Of a stretch of DNA of 64,000 nt, positions 31,641 to 39,423 are shown one piece after another; the first letter of the stretch is position 1, and each line of letters opens with the position of its first letter. The position numbers and the translations under genes are program-made. The stretch is from Aromatoleum tolulyticum (lineage in GTDB: Bacteria > Pseudomonadota > Gammaproteobacteria > Burkholderiales > Rhodocyclaceae): positions 433,152 to 497,151 of the forward strand of contig NZ_FTMD01000002.1 of NCBI RefSeq assembly GCF_900156155.1, in the 5' to 3' direction. The notes under the pieces are model-generated. The model was given only the letters and a program-made list of their open reading frames with translations. It did not search any database and was not told the origin of the DNA.

Positions 31641-33419
31641 TCAGGCCTCCGCGCCGGCTTGCGCGATGTTCACTTGGAATTTCTGCATGTCCCATGCGCC
31701 GGTCGGGCAGCGCTCGGCGCACATGCCGCAGTGCAGGCAGACATTCTCGTCCTTGACCATCACGCGCGCGGTCTTGAGCCCCTCGGCGACGTACAGCGCC
31801 TGCTCCGTGTTGTGCGACGGCGCCTTGAGGCGGCCGCGCAGCTCGTCTTCCTCGCCGTTGCGCGTGAAGGTGATGCATTCGGTCGGACAGATATCGACGC
31901 AGGCGTCGCACTCGATGCACAGCTTGGGCTTGAACACGGTGGCGACATCGCAGTTGAGGCAGCGGGCCGTCTCCGCGCAGGCGAGCTTGAAGTCGTAGCC
32001 GAGTTCGAACTCGGACTTGATGTCCTTCAACGCCTCCTCGATCGACTTCACCGGCACCTTGCGGCGCGCCTCTTCCGACACCTGGTTGTCGTAGCTCCAC
32101 TCGTGGATGCCCATCTTCTGGCTCACGAGGTTCATCGTCGGCGCGGGGCGCTGCGTCAGCGGCAGTCCGCGGCAGAACAGGTCGATCGAGATCGCCGCCT
32201 CGTGGCCCTGCGCGACCGCGGTGATGATGTTCTTCGGCCCGAGCGCCGCGTCGCCGCCGAAGAACACGCGCGGCAGCGTCGATTGCAGCGTCTGCGCATC
32301 CAGCACCGGCAGGCCCCAGCGGTCGAACTCGAGTCCGATGTCGCGTTCGATCCACGGGAAGGCGTTTTCCTGGCCGATGGCGATCAGGACGTCGTCGCAT
32401 TCCATATGCACGTCCGGCTCGCCGGTCGGCACGAGCGAACGGCGGCCCTTGTCGTCGTATTCGGCGCGCACCTTCTCGAACAGCACGCCGGTGAGGCGGC
32501 CGTGGTCGTGCGTGAACGCCTTCTGCACGAGGAAGTTGTGGATGGGGATGCCTTCGTGCAGCGCATCCTCCTTCTCCCACGGCGAAGCCTTCATCTCCTC
32601 GAAGCCGCTACGCACCACCACGCGCACGTCCTCGCCACCGAGGCGGCGCGCCGAGCGACAGCAGTCCATCGCGGTATTGCCGCCGCCGAGCACGATCACG
32701 CGCTTGCCGATCGCGGTGACGTGGCCGAAGGCGACGTTCGCGAGCCAGTCGATGCCGACGTGGATATGCGCCGCGGCCTGATTGCGCCCCGGCAGGTCGG
32801 CGTCGCGTCCGCGGGGGGCGCCGGTGCCGACGAAGACGGCGTCCCAGTCGCTCGCCAGCACCTCGCGCAGGCTGCCGATCCAGTGGTTCTGGCGCAGTTC
32901 GACGCCGAGGTGCTCGACGTAGCCGCATTCCTCGTCGATGACGCTGTCGGGCAGGCGGAATTTCGGGATCTGGCTGCGCATCATGCCGCCGGGCGACGAT
33001 CCGCTGTCGAACACCGTGACCTGATAGCCCTGCACCGCCAGGTCGCGGGCGACCGTCAGCGAAGCCGGCCCGCCGCCGATGCAGGCGATGCGCTTGCCGT
33101 TCTTCTTCTCGGGCGGCCGCGGCAGGCGATCGCGGATGTCATCCTTGAAGTCGGCCGCGACACGCTTGAGGCGGCAGATTGCAACCGGCTCCGCGTCGAC
33201 ACGCCCGCGCCGGCAGGCCGGTTCGCACGGACGGTCGCACACCCGTCCGAGAATCCCCGGAAAGACGTTCGAGTTCCAGTTGATCATGTAGGCGGTGGAG
33301 AAGTCACCCGCAGCGATCTGCCGGATGTATTCGGGCACCGGGGTATGGGCCGGACAGGCCCACTGACAGTCGACGACCTTGTGCAGGTAGTCTGGATTAC
33401 TGATGTCGGTCGGTTTCAA
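31641..33419 (-). CDS. korC: NADPH-linked iron-sulfur flavoprotein subunit of the Kor complex (GltD-like)
   Basis: About 592 residues from a TTG at 33419. Order of parts: a GltD-type N-terminal Fe-S segment (CQWACPAHTP, CDRPCEPAC), FAD site (CIGGGPASLTVARDL), NAD(P)H site (VLGGGNTAMDCCRSA) and a C-terminal 2[4Fe-4S] ferredoxin domain (CIECDACVDICPTEC, CLHCGMCAERCPTG). It should exchange electrons between NADPH and ferredoxin or KorAB, as the third subunit does in Azoarcus evansii. AGGAAG stands about nine bases before the TTG. A GTG at 33497 is in frame but lies in the TGCA operator array, so it is disfavoured. Start is uncertain; function is well supported. Confidence 0.87.
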   Translation of the reverse strand: MKPTDISNPDYLHKVVDCQWACPAHTPVPEYIRQIAAGDFSTAYMINWNSNVFPGILGRVCDRPCEPACRRGRVDAEPVAICRLKRVAADFKDDIRDRLPRPPEKKNGKRIACIGGGPASLTVARDLAVQGYQVTVFDSGSSPGGMMRSQIPKFRLPDSVIDEECGYVEHLGVELRQNHWIGSLREVLASDWDAVFVGTGAPRGRDADLPGRNQAAAHIHVGIDWLANVAFGHVTAIGKRVIVLGGGNTAMDCCRSARRLGGEDVRVVVRSGFEEMKASPWEKEDALHEGIPIHNFLVQKAFTHDHGRLTGVLFEKVRAEYDDKGRRSLVPTGEPDVHMECDDVLIAIGQENAFPWIERDIGLEFDRWGLPVLDAQTLQSTLPRVFFGGDAALGPKNIITAVAQGHEAAISIDLFCRGLPLTQRPAPTMNLVSQKMGIHEWSYDNQVSEEARRKVPVKSIEEALKDIKSEFELGYDFKLACAETARCLNCDVATVFKPKLCIECDACVDICPTECITFTRNGEEDELRGRLKAPSHNTEQALYVAEGLKTARVMVKDENVCLHCGMCAERCPTGAWDMQKFQVNIAQAGAEA

Positions 33420-33721
33420 GTGCGTACTTCCTGTCTCGGGAAAAGCGTGCGTATGAACGCGCCAATCGCTACATGCATCATTGTGCACTAACTGCACTCA
33501 AATGCACGCTGCGATGCAACATGATTCATCCGGCTTCAGGCACGGTACGCGATCGTACATTTTCCCGACAATCGCCGTAACACGCCCGCGTCTCTTGTCG
33601 CATTTATGGACACGTCGCAGCGCGGTGACGCGTTGGACGGAGTACTTCAGGAGCGGTTCACCTTCGCTCTCGCAGAATGTCTCCCATGCCACCCCGGCAT
33701 GCAAAGAAACAGGAGACAGCC
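33420..33721. other. Control region between korC and the small secreted protein
   Basis: 302 bases without a convincing gene. The korC-proximal part holds five TGCA words at 33474-33518. The distal part has the small palindrome CGTACGCGATCGTACA-like stretch near 33542-33558 and an AGGAGA Shine-Dalgarno at about 33710 for the plus-strand gene. Confidence 0.7.
33474..33518. promoter_or_regulatory. TGCA-repeat operator resembling BzdR/BoxR sites
   Basis: TGCA begins at 33474, 33484, 33493, 33503 and 33515. The pairs 33474/33484 and 33493/33503 are exact TGCA-N6-TGCA. Direct TGCA repeats, including a TGCA-N6-TGCA element, are the recognition sequence described for BzdR, and shared by BoxR, the benzoyl-CoA-responsive repressors of Azoarcus sp. 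CIB. The array ends about 55 bases upstream of the korC start. Binding here is inferred. Confidence 0.65.
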
Positions 33722-33997
33722 ATGAACATCCGCCACTTTACCCTCGCCGCAGCCGCCCTTCTGATCGGGACCAGCGCCTTCGCCGGCCCGAAGTGCACGG
33801 CCGCTCCGCAGAACACCCAGCCCGTGGCAAGCACGCTGCGCACACTGGTCGACGCGGGCTTCAAGTTCCAGAAGGCCAAGGTCACCAAGGACGACTGCTA
33901 CGAGCTGAAAGGGACCAACACGGTCGGCGACCGCGTCGAGATCTACCTCAACCCGGCCGACGGCACCAACGTCAAGACCGAGACGAAGAAAAGCTGA
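33722..33997 (+). CDS. Small secreted PepSY-like protein
   Basis: 91 residues. Residues 1-21 (MNIRHFTLAAAALLIGTSAFA) are a signal peptide with cleavage likely after AFA. The mature part reads TLRTLVDAGFKFQKAKVTKDDCYELKGTN and DRVEIYLNPADG, which matches the small PepSY-type domain seen in periplasmic proteins. Two cysteines could form a disulfide. AGGAGA precedes the ATG at 33722. Function unknown; periplasmic location is a sound prediction. Confidence 0.8.
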   Translation: MNIRHFTLAAAALLIGTSAFAGPKCTAAPQNTQPVASTLRTLVDAGFKFQKAKVTKDDCYELKGTNTVGDRVEIYLNPADGTNVKTETKKS

Positions 33998-34030
33998 GGC
34001 CCGCGAAGCGGGGCGGCGCGGGCAATCGCG

Positions 34031-35104
34031 TCACGCTGCCCCACCCTCGACGGCGCAGCCCTCGGCCCGCCAGCGCAGCATCCCGCCGGCGAGGTTCGCT
34101 ACCTCGCCGAATCCCGCCCGCTGCAGCATCACGACCGCCTGCGCCGAACGCGCACCCGAACGGCACACGGCCACCACGGGCCGCCCCGCGTCGATCTCGC
34201 CGCTGCGTGCGGCTAGCTGATCGAGCGGAATGAGCTTCGCGCCGCGGATGTGGCCCAGCGACCCGTCGAACTCGTCGGGCTGGCGGACGTCGATCACCTG
34301 CACCCGCTCCCCCGCCTCTTCCAGCGCATGCGCCTGGATTTCCCAGATACCGCCGAAGGTGAAGGTGAGCGGCGCCCACGCAGGGTCGCCCGCGTCGACG
34401 ACCCCTGCCTCCGGACGTCCGCAGTTCAGGTTGGCCGGCACGGCGACGTCGATCTTCTTCGGGTGCGGCAGGCCGAGGTTCTTCATGTAGCCGGAGAAGT
34501 CGTCCACGTTGCTGTCCCCGCCGAGACGGGGGTTCCAGTCGCGCTCCTCTTCCACGCTCGTGACGGTGAGCCCGCGGTAGTCGTGCGCGGGGTACAGCAG
34601 GCAGTCGGCGGGAAGCGAGAAGATCTGTTCGTGTACCGAACGGTACATCGTCGGGGCATCGCCCTGCTGGAAATCGGTGCGGCCGCAGCCGCGGATCAGC
34701 ACGCAGTCGCCGGTGAAGGCCATGGCCTGGTCGTCGAGCACGAACGTCAGGCACCCGTTGGTGTGTCCGGGCGTCGCACGCACCTCCAGGTAGCGTCCGC
34801 CGAACGCGACGCGATCGCCGTGATCGAGCAACAGATCGGCGCCGTTCGCGCCGCTATGGCGCGACAGTGCGATGCGGCTCCCGGTCCGTTCCCGCAGCAG
34901 CCACGCGCCGGTCACGTGATCCGCATGCACATGCGTCTCGAGCGTCCAGCGCAATTGCAGGCGCAGCTCGTGCAGCAGTGCGGCGTCGCGTCGCACCTGC
35001 TCGAAGACCGGGTCGACGAGGACTGCGTCGCCGCTCAGGCTGTCGCCCAGCAGGTAGGTGTAGGTGGACGACGACGCGTCGAAGAGTTGCCTGAAGATCA
35101 GCAT
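34031..35104 (-). CDS. Persulfide dioxygenase-rhodanese fusion protein
   Basis: 357 residues. The N-terminal metallo-beta-lactamase domain is ETHE1-like (THVHADHVTG with His58, His60, Asp62 and His63; TPGHTNGC; FTGDCVLIRGCGRTDFQQGD; YPAHDYRG) and oxidises glutathione persulfide to sulfite. The C-terminal rhodanese domain (about 250-350) has the catalytic cysteine in VAVCRSGARSAQ and moves sulfane sulfur. Such fusions are known from Burkholderia. The pair would detoxify sulfide-derived persulfides and perhaps make thiosulfate. It is transcribed alone; no sulfide:quinone reductase is nearby. Confidence 0.93.
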   Translation of the reverse strand: MLIFRQLFDASSSTYTYLLGDSLSGDAVLVDPVFEQVRRDAALLHELRLQLRWTLETHVHADHVTGAWLLRERTGSRIALSRHSGANGADLLLDHGDRVAFGGRYLEVRATPGHTNGCLTFVLDDQAMAFTGDCVLIRGCGRTDFQQGDAPTMYRSVHEQIFSLPADCLLYPAHDYRGLTVTSVEEERDWNPRLGGDSNVDDFSGYMKNLGLPHPKKIDVAVPANLNCGRPEAGVVDAGDPAWAPLTFTFGGIWEIQAHALEEAGERVQVIDVRQPDEFDGSLGHIRGAKLIPLDQLAARSGEIDAGRPVVAVCRSGARSAQAVVMLQRAGFGEVANLAGGMLRWRAEGCAVEGGAA

Positions 35105-35196
35105 CCCGTTTCCTCCCCATGGGTCTTGTTGTGCGCAGCAAATAGTACGTCGCGGCCATCGTTTTCGATCGCCGCGACGGAGGGAGGTTCAGGATT

Positions 35197-35217
35197 CCGC
35201 CCGGTGCAATCGGGCGG
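35197..35217 (-). terminator. Terminator-like hairpin after the first DnrO-like gene
   Basis: Seven-pair stem CCGCCCG/CGGGCGG with a seven-base loop, ten bases beyond the stop of the gene at 35227. No T-run follows, so it may be a weak or Rho-assisted terminator or only a 3'-protecting hairpin. Confidence 0.4.
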
Positions 35218-35226
35218 CTCCAGCGC

Positions 35227-35721
35227 TCAGTGCCCGGCGTTCACGGGCTTCCAGCCCGGATGGTCGAAGTACTGGCCGTAGCTGTTGAGGGCATTCACGA
35301 TATGCACGACGCCCTTGCTGCGGTCATCGACGGGCTGCTTGCCGGCGACGACTTCGGCACCACCGGACAGCTCGGCGATCACGTTGTGCAGCACCGCGTC
35401 GGCCTCGGGCGCGAGCTTGCAGTTGCCGACGATGTACGCGAGCTGCTCGTCGACCACCTTGCCCATCGCCTCGTACTGCGCCGTGGTAAATCGGCCGCCG
35501 TGAATCGCGGGGAGCTTGGGCTCGACGTTCGCGCGGATCTTCAGCATCCCCTCGCGCAACGGCGCATCGGTCTGCCATTTGCTGCCCGCATTGAGCTTGA
35601 GCGCCGGCGTTTGCGCACCATGGTTGTGGGCGTCTGCTGCAAACGCTTGCGGTGCGCCGGCCAGTGCCGCTGCGGCGATCGCGCAGGCGATGAACAATCC
35701 TCTTGCCGATACAGTCTTCAT
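35227..35721 (-). CDS. Secreted DnrO-like protein 1
   Basis: 164 residues with a signal peptide (MKTVSARGLFIACAIAAAALAGAPQAFA). The mature part is helical, histidine-bearing (ADAHNHG near its N-terminus) and ends ALNSYGQYFDHPGWKPVNAG. Proteins like this are annotated DnrO in denitrifiers, after the dnrNO genes of Pseudomonas stutzeri, but their job is not known. It is paralogous to the next gene upstream (35834-36331): both share the pattern ALN-x-YG-xx-F-x-H-x-GW and a four-helix layout. A periplasmic metal- or heme-related role is a guess. Confidence 0.65.
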   Translation of the reverse strand: MKTVSARGLFIACAIAAAALAGAPQAFAADAHNHGAQTPALKLNAGSKWQTDAPLREGMLKIRANVEPKLPAIHGGRFTTAQYEAMGKVVDEQLAYIVGNCKLAPEADAVLHNVIAELSGGAEVVAGKQPVDDRSKGVVHIVNALNSYGQYFDHPGWKPVNAGH

Positions 35722-35833
35722 AACCTATTCCTCGTCGAACTTGCCAGATTGAGCTGCGCGGCGTACTACCGCCCAGATACTGCGAGCGCCGGCATGATCC
35801 TGACGGCGTCCGCGAAATGGCGCGATGAAAACA

Positions 35834-36331
35834 TCACCGCACCGAGACCTCCAACGTTTCGTCCAGTGCGCGCCAGCCTGAGTGGTAGAACATCGTCCCG
35901 TACAGGTTGAGCGCCTGGACAACCTTCAGCAGTCCCATGCGGCGTGCATCGGCGTGGGCGGCCCCCTGCATCAGCGCGATGCCGTCGGCCATTTCGACGA
36001 GCAGCATGTGCAGGTGGCGGGAAGCGACACCGTCGTGCGTGCAGCACGCGATCATCGCGGCGACGCGCGATTCCAACGTGCGGCCCAGTTCGGCGAGTGG
36101 CGCTGCGTCCGCGGTCGCACGGGTGCGCAGTAACGTGCTCGCGACGATCGCTGCGCGCATGTCGTCGATGCCACTGCGCACCCGCTCGTCGGGGCGCCAG
36201 TTGCGGGCAGCCTCGGCAGTGACGGGAGCGGGGTTTGCGGGAACGAATGCGGCGGCCGGCGTGGCGGACGCCGCCGTCGAGGCAAGAGCGAGTGCTGCGG
36301 CGAAGGCCGTCGCGGGAAGGTGCGGGCGCAT
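35834..36331 (-). CDS. Secreted DnrO-like protein 2
   Basis: 165 residues from ATG 36331, which has AGGAAA nine bases upstream; a GTG at 36355 is less likely. The signal peptide is MRPHLPATAFAAALALASTA. The mature helical domain has CCTHDGVASRHLHMLLVEMADGIALM and ends ALNLYGTMFYHSGWRAL, the same C-terminal pattern as its downstream paralogue (112 bases away). Adjacent cysteines and several histidines could bind metal. The paralogues have diverged strongly, so they probably do different jobs. Confidence 0.6.
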   Translation of the reverse strand: MRPHLPATAFAAALALASTAASATPAAAFVPANPAPVTAEAARNWRPDERVRSGIDDMRAAIVASTLLRTRATADAAPLAELGRTLESRVAAMIACCTHDGVASRHLHMLLVEMADGIALMQGAAHADARRMGLLKVVQALNLYGTMFYHSGWRALDETLEVSVR

Positions 36332-36556
36332 GGGACGATTTCCTGAATGGGTCACCAGGCCCTTACGCTATGCCTCTATTGATGAACAAAATCTGAATGA
36401 AATCGGAAACGGGCCATTTCCGGGGCTCGGACGATCGCTCGAATGAACCGCCCGGAGCATTTGCCCGCCACGGGCCACCCCAGCAGGCCGACCGCCGCTT
36501 CACCTGCTAGATTGAATGAGAGGGAGCTTGCACTGGCCAGCCGTGAGGGAATCGCC

Positions 36557-36979
36557 ATGACCAATCGCTACATTGCGGACATCGTCCAGAATCAGGACCC
36601 GTTGATGATGCCACCCGATGCTTCGGTGGCACAGGCCTGCGAGCGCATGTGCGAGCGACACGTCGGAGCAGTGTTGGTCGCCGACCGCTCGCATCACCTG
36701 CTCGGCATTTTTACCGGACGCGACGCCGTGCGCATGCTGGGGCAAGGCGGCGATGCTACCCGAACACGGCTGGACGCCGTGATGACGCCCGGGCCGGTCA
36801 CGATAGCGCCCGACGCCCATGCGATCGACGCATTGCGCCTGATGAGCGACGGGGGCTTCCGGCACCTTCCCATCGTGGAGAGCGGCGAGGTGAAAGCGAT
36901 CGTCGCACGCTCGGATTTCGAGGGGCTCGAACTGGATCGCTTCGAGGAGGAAAAGGCGCTATGGGAGCGGATCGCCTGA
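36557..36979 (+). CDS. CBS-domain pair protein
   Basis: 140 residues, almost entirely one Bateman module of two CBS motifs (IVQNQDPLMMPPDASVAQACERMCERHVGAVLV-type first repeat; MTPGPVTIAPDAHAIDALRLMSDGGFRHLPIV second repeat). Such stand-alone modules bind adenosine nucleotides and act as energy or signal sensors. GAGG eight bases before the ATG at 36557 fixes the start; 38 upstream in-frame codons are not needed. It is transcribed towards the cytochrome gene. Partner unknown. Confidence 0.85.
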   Translation: MTNRYIADIVQNQDPLMMPPDASVAQACERMCERHVGAVLVADRSHHLLGIFTGRDAVRMLGQGGDATRTRLDAVMTPGPVTIAPDAHAIDALRLMSDGGFRHLPIVESGEVKAIVARSDFEGLELDRFEEEKALWERIA

Positions 36980-37107
36980 ATTCCGGTCGGTGCGCTTGAG
37001 GCGCGGGCCGCGGAATCGAGCAGTGTTGGCAGTTCGCCCAGCATGTCCGGTTTCTTCAGGATGCCGGCATGGCAGTGCGAGAAGTCATGGAGCAGCTCGT
37101 TGCCAAG
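36980..37107 (-). pseudogene. Fragment of a hemerythrin-like gene
   Basis: On the minus strand the stretch reads LGNELLHDFSHCHAGILKKP then DMLGELPTLLDSAARAS, which looks like the opening of a hemerythrin (HHE) protein: the D-FSHCHAGI helix followed by LGELPALL-type sequence. An in-frame stop lies two codons upstream, no start codon with a ribosome-binding site is present, and the downstream part runs into the antisense of the CBS gene without further homology. I read it as a remnant cut at both ends. Recognition is from memory of the family, so confidence is limited. Confidence 0.4.
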
Positions 37108-37113
37108 TGATTA

Positions 37114-39423
37114 TCACCGCGGAGAAAGCGCCGGATCGTCGGGATTGACTGCTGCGAGCCCCTGCAGGGTCACGTGCGCCTCTTCGGGGGCGCCCGCACG
37201 CCGCTGCAGGGCGGCGAGCGCAACGAGGAGTTCTCTGCGCTCTCCGTGACGGCGCGTCGCCTGCCGGAGCAGCGCGACGGCGCGCGCGATGTCGGCACGC
37301 TCGGCTACGAGCATCGCGTGCAGCAACGTCGCAGACGGCGAGCCCTCGCCATGTGCGGCCGCGACCTCAAGAACCGCCTCGGCGTCGCTATAGCGCCGCT
37401 GACGCACGAGCGACTGGCCGAGCGCTTCATACAGTGCGGGCTCGTTGGGAAAGCGCTCCAGGCCTTCGCGCAGCAGCCGCTCGGCGACCGCTTCCCCGGC
37501 GCTCGAGGCGAGCAGCTCGGCGAGCGCACGACGGGCCGGAACGAAGTGCGGATGCCGCGCCACAGCAAGCCTCAGCAGGCCTTCGGCTTCGCCGTGGTTG
37601 CCGCGATGGAGCGCGACACGGGCAAGGTTGACCAGCCCTTCGGGTCGGTCGGCGTTCTCGCGTTGCGCTGCTTCATATTCGCCGAGCGCCCGTTGCAGCC
37701 GCGAATCCAGTTGCGGATCGGATCGCACGGAGGACCCGAGCAGCGCACCGGCTGCGGCAACGCGCACCGCTCGGACCGGATCGGCGAGTAGCGACCCTGC
37801 GAACGCGGCGGCTGCCTCCTGCGGCAGCGCTGCCGCGCCGTACAACGCGCCCAGGCGCACGAGCGGGTCCGCGTCGCGCGCGCCCTCCTTCAACGTGCGT
37901 GCGGCGCGCGCACCCGGAAATGTGGCAAGCGCCTGCAACGCGGTCGCTCGCACGATGGCCGGTTGTGCCGCGTCGCGGGCCACGGCGAGAAGCCCCTCAA
38001 CGGCTCCTGCAGCCGGACGGCGGGCGGCGGCGAATGCCTCACCGTAATGCGGCGCCCGCGTGGGAGCGGCCCCGGTCCAGCCCGTGATCGCTGCCGCCGC
38101 CCAGGCTGCATCGCGATCGCGATGGCACGCAGTACAGGGATCGGGCGAGCCGGTGCGCAACGCGACATCCGGGCGCGGAATTCTGAAAGCGTGGTCGAGG
38201 CGAGCGTCGACCACCATGTACTCGCGGTGGCCGGCGTGACAGTCGACGCAGCTGGGCACCTTGCCGGAATGGCGATGGTGAGCGACCGACGCGTAGTCCT
38301 TGCGGACGAGGCCGGAAAAATCGATGCCGGCACGCACCCGCGCGGAGTCGGGCCCGGTCGGCGAATGGCAACTCACGCACAATGCGTCGCCTCCGGCGCG
38401 CAACGCACCCGCGTGCGGTTCATGACAGTCGCCGCACACCAGCCCCTGCTGATGCATGCGGCTTTGCAGCCAGGAGCCCCACACGAAGACTTCGCCTTGC
38501 TGACTACCATCGGCAAAGTAGTTCGATTCGGTGAGCAGCACCGGAAGGTACTGGTCGAGAAAACGTTTGCCATGATCGTGCTGAGCCAGCAATGCCGTAC
38601 GGAAGGCATGACACTGCGCGCAGGCGTCGAGTTGACCCGGGCCGGTGCGGGCGAGCGTGGCATCGAAACCGTTGTTCTTTGCCGTGACGTTTCCCCGCCC
38701 GGAACGCACGATATCGAGATGGCGCTTTGCGGGGCCGTGGCAGCCCTGGCAGCCGACGCCGAGGGTCGCAACCAGCGTGTCGTAGCGGTCGGCAGTTGCG
38801 TCATAGCGTTTGCGCACGCCGCTTGAATGGCAGGCGGCACACATCGTGTTCCAGTTCGCGCCGGGACCGGCCCAGTGCCTGGCATCGCCCGGCGCCGGCG
38901 GCAAGTCGGGGTACAGCGAAAACCAGCGGTTGCGCACCGTGTCCCATGCCACGGTCAGCGCTTGCAGGCGGCCGCGCGGACCGCCCACGAGGTATTGCTG
39001 CAGAGGATGGACACCAAAGGTGTGAGTGACGTCCAGGCGCCGCGCTTGTCCGTCCGCGTCGCGTGCGACGACCCGGAACCGGTCGCCGCGTCGCTCAAAG
39101 CGCATTTCCGGATCCTCGGGGACTGCGCCGCCGGCGAAGTCCCCGATCACGGTGTCGGGGGCTGCGGGCTGCAACGCCCGCGCATGCTGCGACCCCCTCC
39201 ACTGCCGCACGACATCAGCGTGGCAGTCGGCGCACCCTGTCTCGTCGACCCAGCCGGAAAGCCCCTCGCGCGTCACGCCAAGAGAGGCGGTCGCGGCTAC
39301 TGACCACAACGCGACGGCCAAGACCCCGAGTACCCACCCCAGCATGGACCGCAGGGCGCGGCCGGAGATCGACCTGATTCCGCGGATATCCCCGCTCGGT
39401 GCTCCGGCCATCGCCCGCGACAC
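37114..39423 (-). CDS. Octaheme c-type cytochrome with HEAT and TPR repeats
   Basis: 769 residues. A membrane/signal segment (about 25-48, SMLGWVLGVLAVALWSVAATA) precedes eight CxxCH heme sites: CADCH, CAACH, CQGCH, CAQCH, CGDCH, CVSCH, CVDCH and CTACH, with many extra histidines as axial ligands. From about residue 470 come HEAT-like repeats, then TPR-like repeats to the end. It should be periplasmic, facing electron transfer with a protein-interaction tail. GTG 39423 abuts the stop of the sulfatase gene; ATG 39411 is an alternative. No partner oxidoreductase is visible, so its substrate is unknown. Confidence 0.85.
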   Translation of the reverse strand: MSRAMAGAPSGDIRGIRSISGRALRSMLGWVLGVLAVALWSVAATASLGVTREGLSGWVDETGCADCHADVVRQWRGSQHARALQPAAPDTVIGDFAGGAVPEDPEMRFERRGDRFRVVARDADGQARRLDVTHTFGVHPLQQYLVGGPRGRLQALTVAWDTVRNRWFSLYPDLPPAPGDARHWAGPGANWNTMCAACHSSGVRKRYDATADRYDTLVATLGVGCQGCHGPAKRHLDIVRSGRGNVTAKNNGFDATLARTGPGQLDACAQCHAFRTALLAQHDHGKRFLDQYLPVLLTESNYFADGSQQGEVFVWGSWLQSRMHQQGLVCGDCHEPHAGALRAGGDALCVSCHSPTGPDSARVRAGIDFSGLVRKDYASVAHHRHSGKVPSCVDCHAGHREYMVVDARLDHAFRIPRPDVALRTGSPDPCTACHRDRDAAWAAAAITGWTGAAPTRAPHYGEAFAAARRPAAGAVEGLLAVARDAAQPAIVRATALQALATFPGARAARTLKEGARDADPLVRLGALYGAAALPQEAAAAFAGSLLADPVRAVRVAAAGALLGSSVRSDPQLDSRLQRALGEYEAAQRENADRPEGLVNLARVALHRGNHGEAEGLLRLAVARHPHFVPARRALAELLASSAGEAVAERLLREGLERFPNEPALYEALGQSLVRQRRYSDAEAVLEVAAAHGEGSPSATLLHAMLVAERADIARAVALLRQATRRHGERRELLVALAALQRRAGAPEEAHVTLQGLAAVNPDDPALSPR

